DNA from: Diogma glabrata
Lineage: Eukaryota > Arthropoda > Insecta > Diptera > Cylindrotomidae
Direction: 5' to 3'
NCBI GenBank assembly: GCA_963693315.1
Contig: OY856188.1
Location: forward strand, 158,420,694 to 158,484,693
DNA: 64,000 bases
Within the stretch, counting starts at the first letter, position 1. Each line of letters begins with the position of its first letter. The translations under genes were made by a program, and so were the position numbers. The notes under the pieces were generated by a model. It was not told the DNA's origin and did no database searches. It saw only the letters and a program-made list of their open reading frames with translations. This document shows positions 53,146-64,000 of this stretch, one piece after another.

Positions 53146-54062
53146 AAACGATGATCATTCGGAAATGCAATTATGAATAATTATATGCTTTCGTTTTCGA
53201 ACTTGATAGAAATTATTCGAAGAAAAAATCAACAATTACAATTTTAGTCGTACTAAAAATCTTTAAAATTAATTATATCAAGAACACGAATATTAGCCTC
53301 TTTGTTAATATGGAATATTTTAGAGTAAGGATAGAACCGTTTTTACAAAAAAAAAATAAATTAAATTCCAATTGATCTTCAACCCAAGCGCCATCTTTAA
53401 AAAAGTTTTTTTAATATTTTAATTTTAAAATTAATTACAAAAACAATTAATTGTTTTTTTGCAAACGATTAACTAATCACCTATTAAACAAAAAAAGTTT
53501 GATAAAATTGCTAAAGCCGTTTTTGAGCAATTTGATTTCGAAGGCACATCGGATTGGCAGAATTTTCATTTTTCTAAAATATTTAATACTTATGTTAGCT
53601 TATAATATATGATATGTTTTAATTTAATATGAATTTTTCATTGTAATTGAAAAGAAAATTCACTATCTATTTGATAAATTTCAGCAAATCTGCAACTGGC
53701 ATATTATTGCTAGCACATATTCGAATGGGTTTTGATCGTCGAACAAAACGTCTGTCTGTAATTTGAGTATGTTTTGGGTAAAAGATTAAACCTTCAAAAG
53801 CCCCAAAAAGCCTTATTTAGTACCTTCTAAAACCAAAAAAAGTTTAATAGAATTTAAAAAAATAACGATTGTCCTTAGGTTTAGTATGTTTTGAGTAAAT
53901 AACAAATCTGTAAAATATAAAAAACATGAAAGAAAACAAAAAGGTACTTCTTGAGATCTATGTTTAAAGCATAAAATTTACTTTTTTGTTACTTAAATAA
54001 ACTAATAGTAACGAAAGTATATAATTATTCATAAATGCATTTCCAAATGATCGTCATTTACG
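53146..54062. mobile_element. TIR element, about 60-bp ends, no ORF
   Basis: GATGATCATTCGGAAATGCA and TGAATAATTATATGC on the left mirror TATAATTATTCATAAATGCA and TTTCCAAATGATCGTC on the right. The interior holds two TTGAGTATGTTTTG-like segments and no recognisable protein. Confidence 0.55.
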
Positions 54063-54289
54063 TAATCAAAAAAATTTAAATGACAATTCAACTCATTAAA
54101 TAAAGTTTCAATAAGGTCCAATCAAAACGCTTCATTTACTATTTTTTAGCAAATCAAAACGATTTGTTTCGACTATATTTTTCTGGTAGGAAGGAACAGC
54201 GAATATTTTCGAATATTTTCCGCCTACTTAATATATTAATTCAAAACAAAAATGCACATACAAAATTATGTGAAAATGCAATTTGCAAA

Positions 54290-54420
54290 TAGTAAAAATG
54301 TCCGTTTTCATTCATAAATGATGTTTATGTTTATTTGTCAAAAGTAAATTACAAATTTATAACATTTATGCGCCTACTAAGATGAAATAATATTTAATTT
54401 TGTTTGACAACAAAGGATTA
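54290..54420. repeat. Inverted copy of the 7.43-7.56 kb repeat
   Basis: AATGTCCGTTTTCATTCATA and TTTATGCGCCTACTAAGAT correspond in reverse to the block at 7430-7560. Confidence 0.7.
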
Positions 54421-54500
54421 TGTTGTATGAAATTATGTTACTATTACTATTATGTTGTATGAAATAATGTTACTAAAATATTATAAATAGCAGATACAAC

Positions 54501-54591
54501 AGGTGCGTTCGATTTAACTGAAGCAACTGAATCAACTGAAAAATTGAATGCAATTGTTGTTGTTTTTTCAGTTGTTTCAGTCAACGCACCT
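54501..54591. mobile_element. 91-bp mini-TIR element
   Basis: AGGTGCGTTCGATTTAACTG is inverted at the right as TTTCAGTCAACGCACCT. CAACTGAA/TTCAGTTG motifs fill the arms. It is a very short foldback with no ORF. Confidence 0.65.
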
Positions 54592-55585
54592 AACATCTTC
54601 ACTATTAAAATAATTTTGCAGGAAAGAAATTGAATTAGTCAAGAAAATATTATTTGAAAACTATTAATTCATATTTCTGTAAGAAAAAATAAAATATTTT
54701 CTTAACTACTAACTTGAGAAATCGTCATTATTTACTCGAATGCCCCAAAAAGAAGTAATTTTTCTCAAGCTAGGTCAATAACAATAACAAAACATTACCT
54801 AGGTTAATAATGACAAATTTTCCTTTATGTTTAATTGAAATGAATAAAAATCACAAACAAATAATAATTGCATTCCTTTATTTCGTTTTATTTGTATGAA
54901 ACTAAACTTCCAGGCTACTTGAAATTTTAAGATATTTAAAAAATGAAATGGAAAATGACTAATATCAAAATCTAATCAAAGCAAATATGATGATTAGTGT
55001 TAGTAGTTAAAAAACTTCTATATATACCTCTGTTGAGAAGACTAATATAGACCTCGAACGTTATATCCCTCGGCGCTACGCGCCTCAGGATCTAAAAGTT
55101 CTCGGTCAATAATAGCTTACTTCTCAATCTTGTTATATAATGAACTATTTGATAATCAACGACGGAATAAACGACGATCAACATATCAGTTGATTATTTC
55201 ATAATCTCAAATTATTAGTATTATTAAAATGTGATTAGGCAAAATGAACGTCATAACAATTTAGAGAATTTCATTGGGTTAAATTGAAATAAAAATAAAG
55301 CAAAAAATTTTCAGAATAAACTTTTTTATTTAGCCTTATTTAATAATGCCATCTAAACAAAAAAAGTTTAATCTTTTGAGGAAAACTAGCAAAACCTTTT
55401 TAAAAGTACTTTAGTTTTGTTATTTATAAGCACTTATAGCATCAAAACTATAAGCGAATTATGACGAAATAATGTTGGTCCAATATGTTGATTCATTTTG
55501 TTTTCAACGAGAAAAAAAATGAAAATTACCCACAAATTACCACCCCAATTAAAAATAATTGGTACCACTTCACAAGTCACTTCCA
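54592..55585. other. Gene-free AT-rich region
   Basis: No supported gene. ATCCCTCGGCGCTACGCGCC near 55065 is an isolated GC-rich patch of the kind seen in other repeats of the window. Confidence 0.35.
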
Positions 55586-55908
55586 TGGCAAAAATTCTTG
55601 TAGGAATTTTTGTTATGATCTTACATGAACTTTAAAAGATCCTATGTGAATCTTGTATGATCTTGTAAACTTCTAGTCCCAATTCTCTACAAGAAATAAT
55701 CATAATCATGTAAGTTCCTATCGTGGCAAAAATTCCTGTAGGAATTTTTGTTAGGATCTTACATGAACTATAAAAGATCCTTACATGAATTTTAAAAGAT
55801 CCTATGTGAATCTTGTATGATCTTGTTAACTTCTTGTTCCAATTCTCTACAAGAAATGATCATGATCATGTAAGTTGCTATATAATTTTCCTACAAGAAT
55901 TTTTGCCA
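55586..55908. mobile_element. MITE with internal tandem duplication
   Basis: TGGCAAAAATTCTTGTAG on the left is inverted as CTACAAGAATTTTTGCCA on the right. Inside, a block of about 145-160 bp (GGAATTTTTGTTATGATCTT ... TCTCTACAAGAAATAATCAT) occurs twice, and the second copy has an extra internal GATCCTTACATGAATTTTAAA-like segment. No protein. Confidence 0.7.
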
Positions 55909-56794
55909 GTACTTGTAATATACTCTAAATGTACTTCTAACATACTCTCGACCGGTTCCGTTCGACCGGTTTACAGTACATACCTAGTTTTGAAAAAATT
56001 TGATCTTGAAGTGAAGAGAACATTTTCGTAATTTTACAAAAAATTGCTTTTTCTTTAAAATAACTCAAAAACTATATTTAATACTAGCGGGATAAATAAA
56101 GTTTGTGCGTATACAATTTGTTGCCGTAATAGCAATAATTTCAAAGCGTAGTAATTAGAAATAATAGAAACAATTTTTTATTTTTTGATAAATATGAATG
56201 TAATGACTCTAGCACTCTAGTTGATCAGCCCGGATCAGTCCATATCAGTCCAAATAAGTTTTCAGATGTGTCATCTCTATTATGAACATTATACGGAACA
56301 AATATAGATTCACAAATGTTCACAGTGTTCATACCGTTTAATATACGCTTTCTTTACTGATAGGTTATTAAAAAAGTTGCAAAAATATTGTAATCGTGAT
56401 GTCATTCAATGGGCAGCAAGGGCAGCTAGAATAGTGACAATATATTTGATGAAGATGAATACAAACACATTTACAAATTTTAAACATACACACATTAATT
56501 TTTATAAATAGAAGATAGAATTAAAATTTTATTTTGTAGTTTTGTATTAAACTTCTAGTCAGTACTATGTGTGAATTCATAGGATGAGAAATATTTCTAT
56601 TTAGTCAATATTCTGAGTCATTGTAGTCATTATTGATTATTGCATATCAATACTGAACTAATATCTGACACACGGTCAATATATTGCCATATATATAGAC
56701 AACATTAAGGGAATATTAATTTTTTGGAGTTTTGTGAGTGATTAAGCTTAAAGTAATTGTTGAAAGTAATATTCCCGACAATAAGTAATCATTG

Positions 56795-56815
56795 TCGGGA
56801 TTGAACTTAAACTTA
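56795..56815 (-). other. B-box-like segment of the Helitron tRNA-like insert
   Basis: GTTCAATCCCGACAATG lies about 700 bases from the 3' end, as in the copy at 4.69 kb (about 745 bases), next to the same CCCGACAAT hairpin. The A box is not recognisable in this copy. Confidence 0.35.
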
Positions 56816-56984
56816 TCAGAGACATCATTTCAACAGACGTTGTCCTGCATGATATTTCAAGCGATTAGGATATCGAAAAAAGTATAAAATGAAAGACAAA
56901 TAGTATAATAATTTCATTACTCTTTATTTTGAAATAACATCAATTTTTCTAAAAACAATTCGTTATCAATATTGTTTGCGATGA

Positions 56985-58857
56985 ACAATATTTTTAGTCA
57001 ATTCCTGAGGAATGTAAATGAATAAACTTGACGGCTTTCCAACGCGAGAACACGCCACATATAATTGGCCATGTGAAAAGACCGGATTTTATAGATCCAA
57101 CCCACAAAGCGACATTGTTTGACCTTGTGACTTATTAATAGTCATGGCAAATGCCAAGCGAATTGGAAATTGCAGCCGTCCTAATGGAATGGGTGAGTCT
57201 GAAGGGATCATTGGGATTCGGGGCAGGAGAACAACTTCACCTTCAAATTTGCCGTTCAAAATTGTAGCTTCAAGAACATTGCCCATAATTTTTTTTATGA
57301 CTAATCTTATACCGTTGCATAGCTTAGGTGCATTTAAATTCCGAAGCAAAATGATAGGTGAGCCAATTTTAATCGCAAGTTATGTGGTGGCATTCCTGGC
57401 AAACCCAGCGAATTCAAAAATTCAACAGGATAGTTGACTGCTTCGTCAGGATCGGTAACAGTGTCGATCGATTTGAACAATATCTCATTGCCGTGTAATG
57501 ACTGTTGTATTTTGAAGTTAATCGTTCACGTAAAGCTTGTTCACGAAGCCACGCATGATTAATATAATTAGCTTGTAAATCTGGAAATATGCTTTCAATC
57601 AAAGCATATTTCGTATTTACCATGTTGCAGAAATTGTCTGACAATTTGATGTATTGTGTGTCTCCATGCAATGGTATTGTTCCATTTCCAATGTTGAGCA
57701 ATTGTTTGGAGAATGATAGTGCCAATTGATCGCTTTGCAGTTGAACACGTATATTTGTGTTAAGACGCGTAATATACTGTCATTTCGCCATAGATATGAT
57801 TGTTTTATACATGTGTTAATTTCATTTGCATATGTAGCGCGTAGAATGACCGGCAATGTCTGGCTAAAATCACCTGACAGCAGCAACAAAACACCCCCGA
57901 AAAGCCTGGTGTAATTATTTAGATCTTTCATCATTCTATCGAAAGCTTCACGCGAATGCTTGTGGGCCATAGTGCATTCATCCCAGATAATAATTTTGCA
58001 TTGTTGCAAAAGTTTAGCCATACCGGAATTCTTTTTTATGTTGCACACTGCATCTGGATTTGTGTGAATGTTCAAGGTCAACTTGAGTGCTGAATGTGCA
58101 GTCCTTCCGCCATCAAGCAAAGTGGATGCAATACGTAATGAAGCAATTGCTAACGCAATATGAATTTGTGATCGAATGCGCAAAAATATTAGTGAGATGA
58201 GAAACGTTTTTCCAGTGCCACCTGGTGAGTCCAAAATAAAGAATCCACCTTGTTCTGCTGCAATTGACAAATTAATTCGATTGTATACATTCTTTTGTTC
58301 ATTAGTGAGTAGTTGCTCATTATTTTCAACGAAAGTAGTAAAAGAGATCGTGTCGAACTGTTGTTCACGCTGAATCTCGCTGTTAATGATGTCTGTTGCT
58401 GGGCGGTTAGGTGAGGGCATACCAAAATGAATGAGTGGCATATTCGAAATCAGAATGCAAATATCTTCAATCTTTATTAACGCCTCGTTATATATTTCCG
58501 GGAGAAAATCGATGCAGAATGATGCAGAATGTCGTCGCTCACGGAATCTTTATATTTGTCCCAGACGACAGAAGCTTGAGATGGAAAACATGTCGTCAAT
58601 AATATGGCGAATAATTGGCGAATTTGATGACAGGAACTCAGTGCTGTATCTGCAAGTGTAATATCCCAATGGTTGTCATCTTCCAGTAAATGTAATTCGT
58701 GACACGCATCATGATATGTGTCGTACAAAATGCCATTGACTATTCGCAAGTATTGGAAGGACGTCGGTCCAGGAACATTAACCAACAATAAACGCAAGAA
58801 GAAACATTCGCATGGCTTTGGATGTAATGTGTATAATGGGCCTAATATATTTCGCAT
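56985..58857 (-). pseudogene. Helitron Pif1-type helicase pseudogene
   Basis: Fragments in order are PKPCECFFLRLLLVNVPGPT and HEL-type QIRQLFAILLTTCFP (58857-58477); then a long frame (58441-57617) with Walker A GGTGKT, TAHSALKLTLNI, Walker B IIWDECTMAH and LLLLSGDFSQTLPVI; then LLNIGNGTIP and LREQALRERL (57725-57414); then VLEATILNGKF, LPRIPMIPSD, FAMTINKSQGQTMSLCGLDL (57349-57089); and, after a TAA where Glu is usual, FSHGQLYVACSRVGKPSSLF (about 57070-57005). At least two frameshifts and one stop break it. ATP-driven strand separation would be its role in rolling-circle transposition. The upstream Rep region is absent, and the frame begins within the protein. Confidence 0.88.
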
Positions 58858-58904
58858 AAATATGCCGTTGTATCCTTCAACCGGAACACCTCGCTTTCGT
58901 GGTT

Positions 58905-59245
58905 CCCACTGTTTAGGAGGAGTTCAGTGACGATACCGACTGCAGCGCCATCTGTTGGGCTTATTTGTGAATCTAAATTATCCGCCCAAACGCATACAAC
59001 AAGCATAACAAATCCGCCCAAACGCATACAAAAAAATGCATTCAAATCGGTCCAGCCGTTTAGGAAGAGTTCAGTGACAATACCATCTGTCAGTGACAAT
59101 ACCATCTGCAACGCCATCTGTCGGGCTGAATTGTGTATTTAAACCATCCAGGGGGTCACTTAAACGCGTACAAAAAAATTCATTCAAATCGGTCCAGCCG
59201 TTTAGGAGGAGTTCACTGTCATACACACGTACAGTAGAATTATAT
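58905..59245. repeat. Threefold repeat of the Helitron 5' subterminal sequence
   Basis: CCAGCCGTTTAGGAGGAGTT at about 59200 recurs as CAGCCGTTTAGGAAGAGTTC at about 59054 and as a shorter TTAGGAGGAGTTCAGTGACG at about 58913. Each is followed by CATCTGT(T/C)GGGCT-type sequence. The duplication replaces the region where the Rep gene would start. Confidence 0.75.
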
Positions 59246-59256
59246 ATATATAAAGA

Positions 59257-62200
59257 TAAACGCACAATTGCGTTAAGTACACAATTGTAGGTTTTGTTGC
59301 TCTTTTTAAAATATATCCGATTTTGTTAGTTTTTCATAGTTAGTTTTTTTTGCAAATAAAATAACATTTTCAAGTAAATTTTTTCCAAACAACTAAAAGC
59401 CCCAGTCCCACTAGCCAGTGGCATGTGATTTCTCACGTTAATTCGTAAAAATTTACAAATCAACAAAAACTGATCTTTTCATGCTTGAGTAATAATTTTT
59501 TTCCTTATTAAGTAATGTTTTATTCATGTCACGCGGCAATCAAAGATTCAATGTATACGGGTCATTTTTTTGCAAGCCGAAAAGATTTGGACAAAATCTG
59601 ACCGACATATTTTTGATTTGGCTCAAATTTTTTTTATAGGTTTTATATCGAAAAAAAGATATACATTTTCGAGGATTTGTTTTTCTGACTTATGAAATGA
59701 GTTTTTAGTATGACCATCGTGTTCTATGTTTAATTTCCTATAAAGTACGTATTTTTAATTAATGGAGAAATGATTTTTACTGTTAGAAATAAATTAATTT
59801 ATCGAGCCGAACCTCAGATACTAGAAAATAGACCTCTCTAACATGATTTGGGAGATTTGGGACATGATTACACATAAGTAGTTCATTACTTTTTCATTAA
59901 ATTTATTTGTCATTACAATAATACTCAATTATACATCGTGTTGCTACGTACTTGCTTTTTCATAGAGTACGTTACTAGAAGGAGTCAGAGTAATCAATCG
60001 CGTGCTGGGTAGGAACAGACCTAGCATCTTGTGTGCATAACAGTTTCATTTTGGAGGGAAATTCTCAGTTCCTGTCGATATATGGCATACAAAATCAATG
60101 TCACAATCGCGGTTTCAAAAACAAAATGGGCCATAACTCGGTCCAAATCATGTTAGAGAGGTTTCTTTTCAAATCTTCGGTTTTCTAAGGAATTTGCAAA
60201 TTTTAAAACCGCATCTCGTTAAGTGGAAAATTCGTTGAGAAATTTAATTTTGCAACTAAAAAATTTTCGCGGTTTTTTCAAACCACTGTAATTGTTGTTA
60301 ATATTGAATATGGGTATAGGCAACAAAAATTCTATTTAAAGCTGACACTATACCCTTTCAATTCCCGTCAAGCAAATTGCGATCGGATAAAAACTCAGAT
60401 CTTGCGGCCTGCCCAAAGTAAACAACTTTTTTTAAGGCATTAAGTGCAAAATGGAATTGTGCAAAAACTATCAGGTCGAATGGAACGTTCTGAAGCTTAT
60501 TTTTTTCGTTGAGGCTTCAGCAACAAGAAAGTGGGGTTAATTATGTTATAGACAATTATTAATAACTAAATAACTAAAAAACTAAATTCAATAAAAAATA
60601 ACTAAATTCAAATAAAAATAACTAATTGCAAATAACTAAATTCAATTGAAAAATATCGATTTTTAGACATTTTTTCGCAAAAATTTGCAACAAAACCAAT
60701 TATTTTTGTTTTTCGTTTTATTTTAAGTTATAGACAAACATTTAAGGAACAAAAAAGTTCCATGGCACCAGTATCCTAAAGTGCACCATTTACGAGTTAT
60801 ATCGCTTACAAAGAAGCAAAAAAATGTCCAGCACACTTTGTTGAATAACTCCAGTCCCCAGGTGCCGGGCGAGTGGACTCGGCATGTCCATTATGCGAGT
60901 ACCCTACCTCAGATTAAAAAAATTTCTGACCTGTTACCGACAACAACACGTAAGCCATATCTTTTTCCGTTATTCTATTGGCCTATATGGTCTAAAAACC
61001 GAAAGAAACCATGAAAATATATGATTTAAAATTTTGTTTTTTAATTTAGTTTTTAAGAAGTCATAGTGCTTTGATCATATGATACGGGACTAGCCTGAGA
61101 TAGTGAGGTTTTGATCTGAGCTTTTGTCCACTATCATATACTGTAGATCTGAGATATTACGACTTACGAGTGTCAGTAACGGTAGTACTGGACCTTTTGA
61201 CTACTATTAAATATTAATTACATCAGTTATCAAAATTTATTTACTAAAATCTAAACTGTGCGAATCCCGTAAAGTTCTTTCCTTTCCGACACCAATGGTC
61301 TTCAAAATTTTGCAAAGTTTTCCATTTTATTCGTTATTCTTATAACGACGATGTAAAGGCTTAGGCTCAAAACTTTACAGCAACCATTCAATTCAGAACT
61401 CATAATTTTCTTTTTCAATAATGAAGCCCCAACAAAAATATTTCTATTAAATTGACGGTGATATAAGCGTCACTGACCCTGCAAGGGAAGATAATTTGTT
61501 CGCAAAACGCTGTGATTTATACTAGAACTGCTAAAAAAGTATTCTAAATTCTGCCTTCAGGAATCAGGAGTTAATATGAAAGAACTACTTCCAAACCCAA
61601 AACTATTAAAAAACTTTTAAGGTGGTTTAAAATCAACAAAGCTTCCATACCAATATCCCACATATTATTCTAAACACATTTTGAAAAGAATTTGCACGAC
61701 TTAAACCAAAATCTTCCACAAATCTTATAAATATAATATTTTTCCTTCATGCTATTGGTCAAGTGGAAGTTGGTCAATGTCCAGCTCGTACTCAAAAAGG
61801 GAATGGAACGTGATATTTCACACTATACACGATTAGCCCAAAGTACAATTTTGCCTCTCACTCTTTTAGTCTTTTAGCTTAATCAATAGTCTCGGGGCGT
61901 TCAATTCGCAAAAGTTTAAAAAAAAAGCGTTCATCAACACATCAGAGCGCATGTTCTTGTGGGACCTAGGGCTTAAAAGTGTTTTTGTGACAAATATTGT
62001 AATTCCTATAACACAACACTTTTTATTAAAAAAAAGAAAAAATGCTATTTTAAAACTCAATAGGTAGATTTTTATATGAAATCTATCAAGAAATTAGAAC
62101 TTTCAAACTTAGAGAATTAAATCTAAAAATTGAAATCTTTAAAATATTGAACTATGCTTGACACTTAAATGAGTCAACCAAAATTTCGATTTCCACTTGC

Positions 62201-63364
62201 AGCTTATAGCACCTCAAAACGCAGAGCAACAAATTTCAGGGAGATCATAGTGGTTTTCGTTTAAAATTCAATTTACGTTTAGCGTAAATTTTATAAAATT
62301 GAATTACGTTCTGAGTTAAGTTTGGTACATAATAAAAATAACGCATTTTCAGAAATATACGAAACCAAGGGTTATTCCAATGACATAAAAGAATTGCAAT
62401 CTTCCTTAAAAAATTCAACAAAATTCATAATTAAATATTTCAAAATATGACATCCAACTCGACCAGTTCCCAACAAAATTCCTGTTTCATTTTCCACTCC
62501 TTGCCACTCAAAACACAGAGTTTTAGTCCCAATGTCTAGTTTTTTTTATAAATGAGATTGCTATAGTATATTGATTAAATTTTCTAAAAATTTTGAAATT
62601 TACCAAATTATTTATCTACCTTTCTTAGTTAAGGCGATGGGACGCACACAACCAAACACAAACATTTTCGTCAATATGTCAACACCCAAGGATTCAAAAA
62701 TAAAAAAAAGAATACAATCGTTAAAAACCCAACCTCTCATATGACACCTATCTGAATGCCATAAAAAGCTGTAAGATTTTCTTATACGATTATTAAGCTG
62801 CTTAAAAAGGGACAAAACAAAACTAGGATTAGCAGTTTTTTATGCCCGTTCCAAGACCGTAGGTTGATAGGACCTATCGATGACTAGAAAATCGATTGCA
62901 AAGGCCGGAACACTAAAGTCTCAACTAGTGTCCCATTTTCATAAGGCCCCAAAAATATTACTACCGCGATGGTAAAATATGCTCCATTTTTCGAAGTTCA
63001 TATTTTTGTGCATATTGTCAGTTGTCACCATCAATCTAGAAAAAACTCGTAATTATGTGAAAATATGCAAAAATACGGACTTTTGGTGAAACATGCAATA
63101 ATATTCCCTAAAAATATGTATTAAAGCTAAAAAAAACTCAAAATTTTACCAAAATATGCAAAAATATGCACTTCTGGTGAAATATGCACTTATATGCATT
63201 TTAGAGTAAAATATGCAAAAGTATGTTCTAACAAGTAGGGCTTAAAAGTCGGAGTTTCACCTGAAATAGATTTCAAGCATCTTTCTCAATGATTAAAGCT
63301 CAGATATATAGTTATATGAAGGCTTGTTTCGTCGAGCAAGCTACAGCGTGTCACCATCAAGGAA
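59257..63364. other. Long region without supported genes
   Basis: Mostly unique AT-rich DNA. Noted parts: 59400-59490 resembles a degenerate copy of the 22.4/63.4-kb repeat; CCTCTCTAACATGATTTGG near 59835 is inverted near 60145 (CCAAATCATGTTAGAGAGG); 60545-60645 has an ATAACTAAATTCAA tandem; 63010-63230 has repeated AATATGCAAAAATATGCA motifs. No conserved ORF is seen. Confidence 0.45.
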
Positions 63365-63605
63365 TATTCATTAGCTAAGATTGAGAGTGCTACCGTTGAC
63401 TGAATACAGTTCATCCGCTAGCACTCCTAAGATATCACCTTGGCTAGTGATATCTTACTGCTATTGCCAATGGTATGTGATATCTCATGTTAACTCATAT
63501 GCCAATAGCAGTTACTGGAGTATGCGGGGTTGTCACACCCGTGAATCAAAAAATAGAAAAAAATTCAAATTAATAAAAACTGATCCCTCCATGCGGATAA
63601 TAATT
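63365..63605. repeat. Dispersed repeat, inverted copy of 22.43-22.65 kb
   Basis: CCGTTGACTGAATACAGTTC, GATATCACCTTGGCTAGTGA and GGGGTTGTCACACCCGTG match the first copy in reverse, and ACTGATCCCTCCATGC ends it as in that copy. The 88-codon frame here is a by-product. Confidence 0.75.
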
Positions 63606-64000
63606 TTACAATTGTATTGTTTTGGAACAAATTTAATGGACATTTAACACATACAATTATTATTTTTATTTCATTTTATTTTAAATAAAATAAATGATTA
63701 CGATTACCAAAGATTAAATGTGCAGGCGAAAATTGTAATCAATTTCATTTCATATAAATTTTCTTTTATAAATTCATTTTATTTTAGTTGCCTTTGATTT
63801 TTACATTAATTTCATTTTATTTAAAACTAGGGGGAATCACACGGCTTCGCTCTCCCCCTCCCTGTTACGGACTCTCACCGACATCTAGGAAATGTTCTTG
63901 GCAGAAAGGCTGATGTCCAAATCAGCTTCTCAAAGCTCACCACGTTGCGATCGAGGGAATGTATTTTAACCAGATATACTGGAACACACAATGTCTGTAT
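63606..64000. other. Window end, start of another GC-richer sequence
   Basis: AT-rich up to 63825, then CTAGGGGGAATCACACGGCT and CGCTCTCCCCCTCCC. This change in composition suggests the edge of a further element that continues past the window. Confidence 0.3.

Larger units (their letters stand above)
56094..59256 (-). mobile_element. Helitron with truncated helicase, Rep domain missing
   Basis: On the minus strand it starts TCTTTATATATATATAATTC at 59256, preceded by A, then CTACTGTACGTGTG and CCTAAACGGCTGGACCG, and ends CCGCTAG at 56094, followed by T. These fit Helitron TC ... CTRR ends and the A|T insertion site. It encodes part of a Pif1-type helicase; the HUH Rep nuclease is gone. The 3' hairpin seen in the copy at 3942 is deleted here, so it is probably dead. 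Confidence 0.88.

Noticed and set aside
58176..58930. Plus-strand frames over the helicase
   Set aside because: Antisense to a clear Helitron helicase with Walker motifs.

Overview
The window looks like nuclear DNA of an insect. It is very AT-rich, has long (TA)n tracts, a Jockey-clade LINE, Helitrons, mariner-, hAT- and MITE-like elements, and two protein-coding genes with short (63 and 79 bp) GT-AG introns. Short introns and a Jockey LINE would suit a lower dipteran, but the species cannot be fixed from this sequence. No rRNA, CRISPR or bacterial-type operon is seen.

Only two ordinary genes are convincing. Both are on the minus strand (15254-15917 and 33018-33809) and encode small secreted proteins of 194 and 242 residues. 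They are paralogues: each has a signal-peptide exon, a phase-0 intron right after the hydrophobic core, and a shared core of about 33 residues (IH-x-SPNV-x-V-x-PTVI ... P-x-AVK-x-L). I do not recognise the family. Both have a TATA-type promoter and a close AATAAA signal.

Everything else is mobile or repetitive. 0-5.3 kb: minisatellite, a TIR transposon with a transposase remnant and ATGGCGG-rich inverted arms, a 605-bp (TA)n tract, a Helitron 3' piece. 5.6-13.2 kb: degenerate TIR elements, Helitron 5' ends, a mariner-like element inside a (TA)n tract, foldbacks. 14 kb: LINE 3' remnant. 18.7-21.8 kb: tandem and higher-order repeats. 22.6-30.8 kb: a transposon carrying an almost intact Jockey-type LINE, which itself carries a third element; a 13-bp target duplication fixes the order. 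34.8-42.7 kb: palindromes, a long-TIR element beside an assembly gap, a Helitron-ended palindrome and a satellite. 43-45.3 kb: a hAT-like element with an 8-bp target duplication and a LINE remnant inside. 48.4-56 kb: more TIR elements and MITEs. 56.1-59.3 kb: a Helitron with a broken Pif1-type helicase. 59.3-64 kb: mostly unique-looking AT-rich DNA.

Five of the six (TA)n tracts lie at the ends of mobile or foldback elements, and the sixth arose inside one unit of a tandem array. The region is a record of nested insertion, foldback formation and microsatellite growth around two lineage-specific secreted-protein genes.
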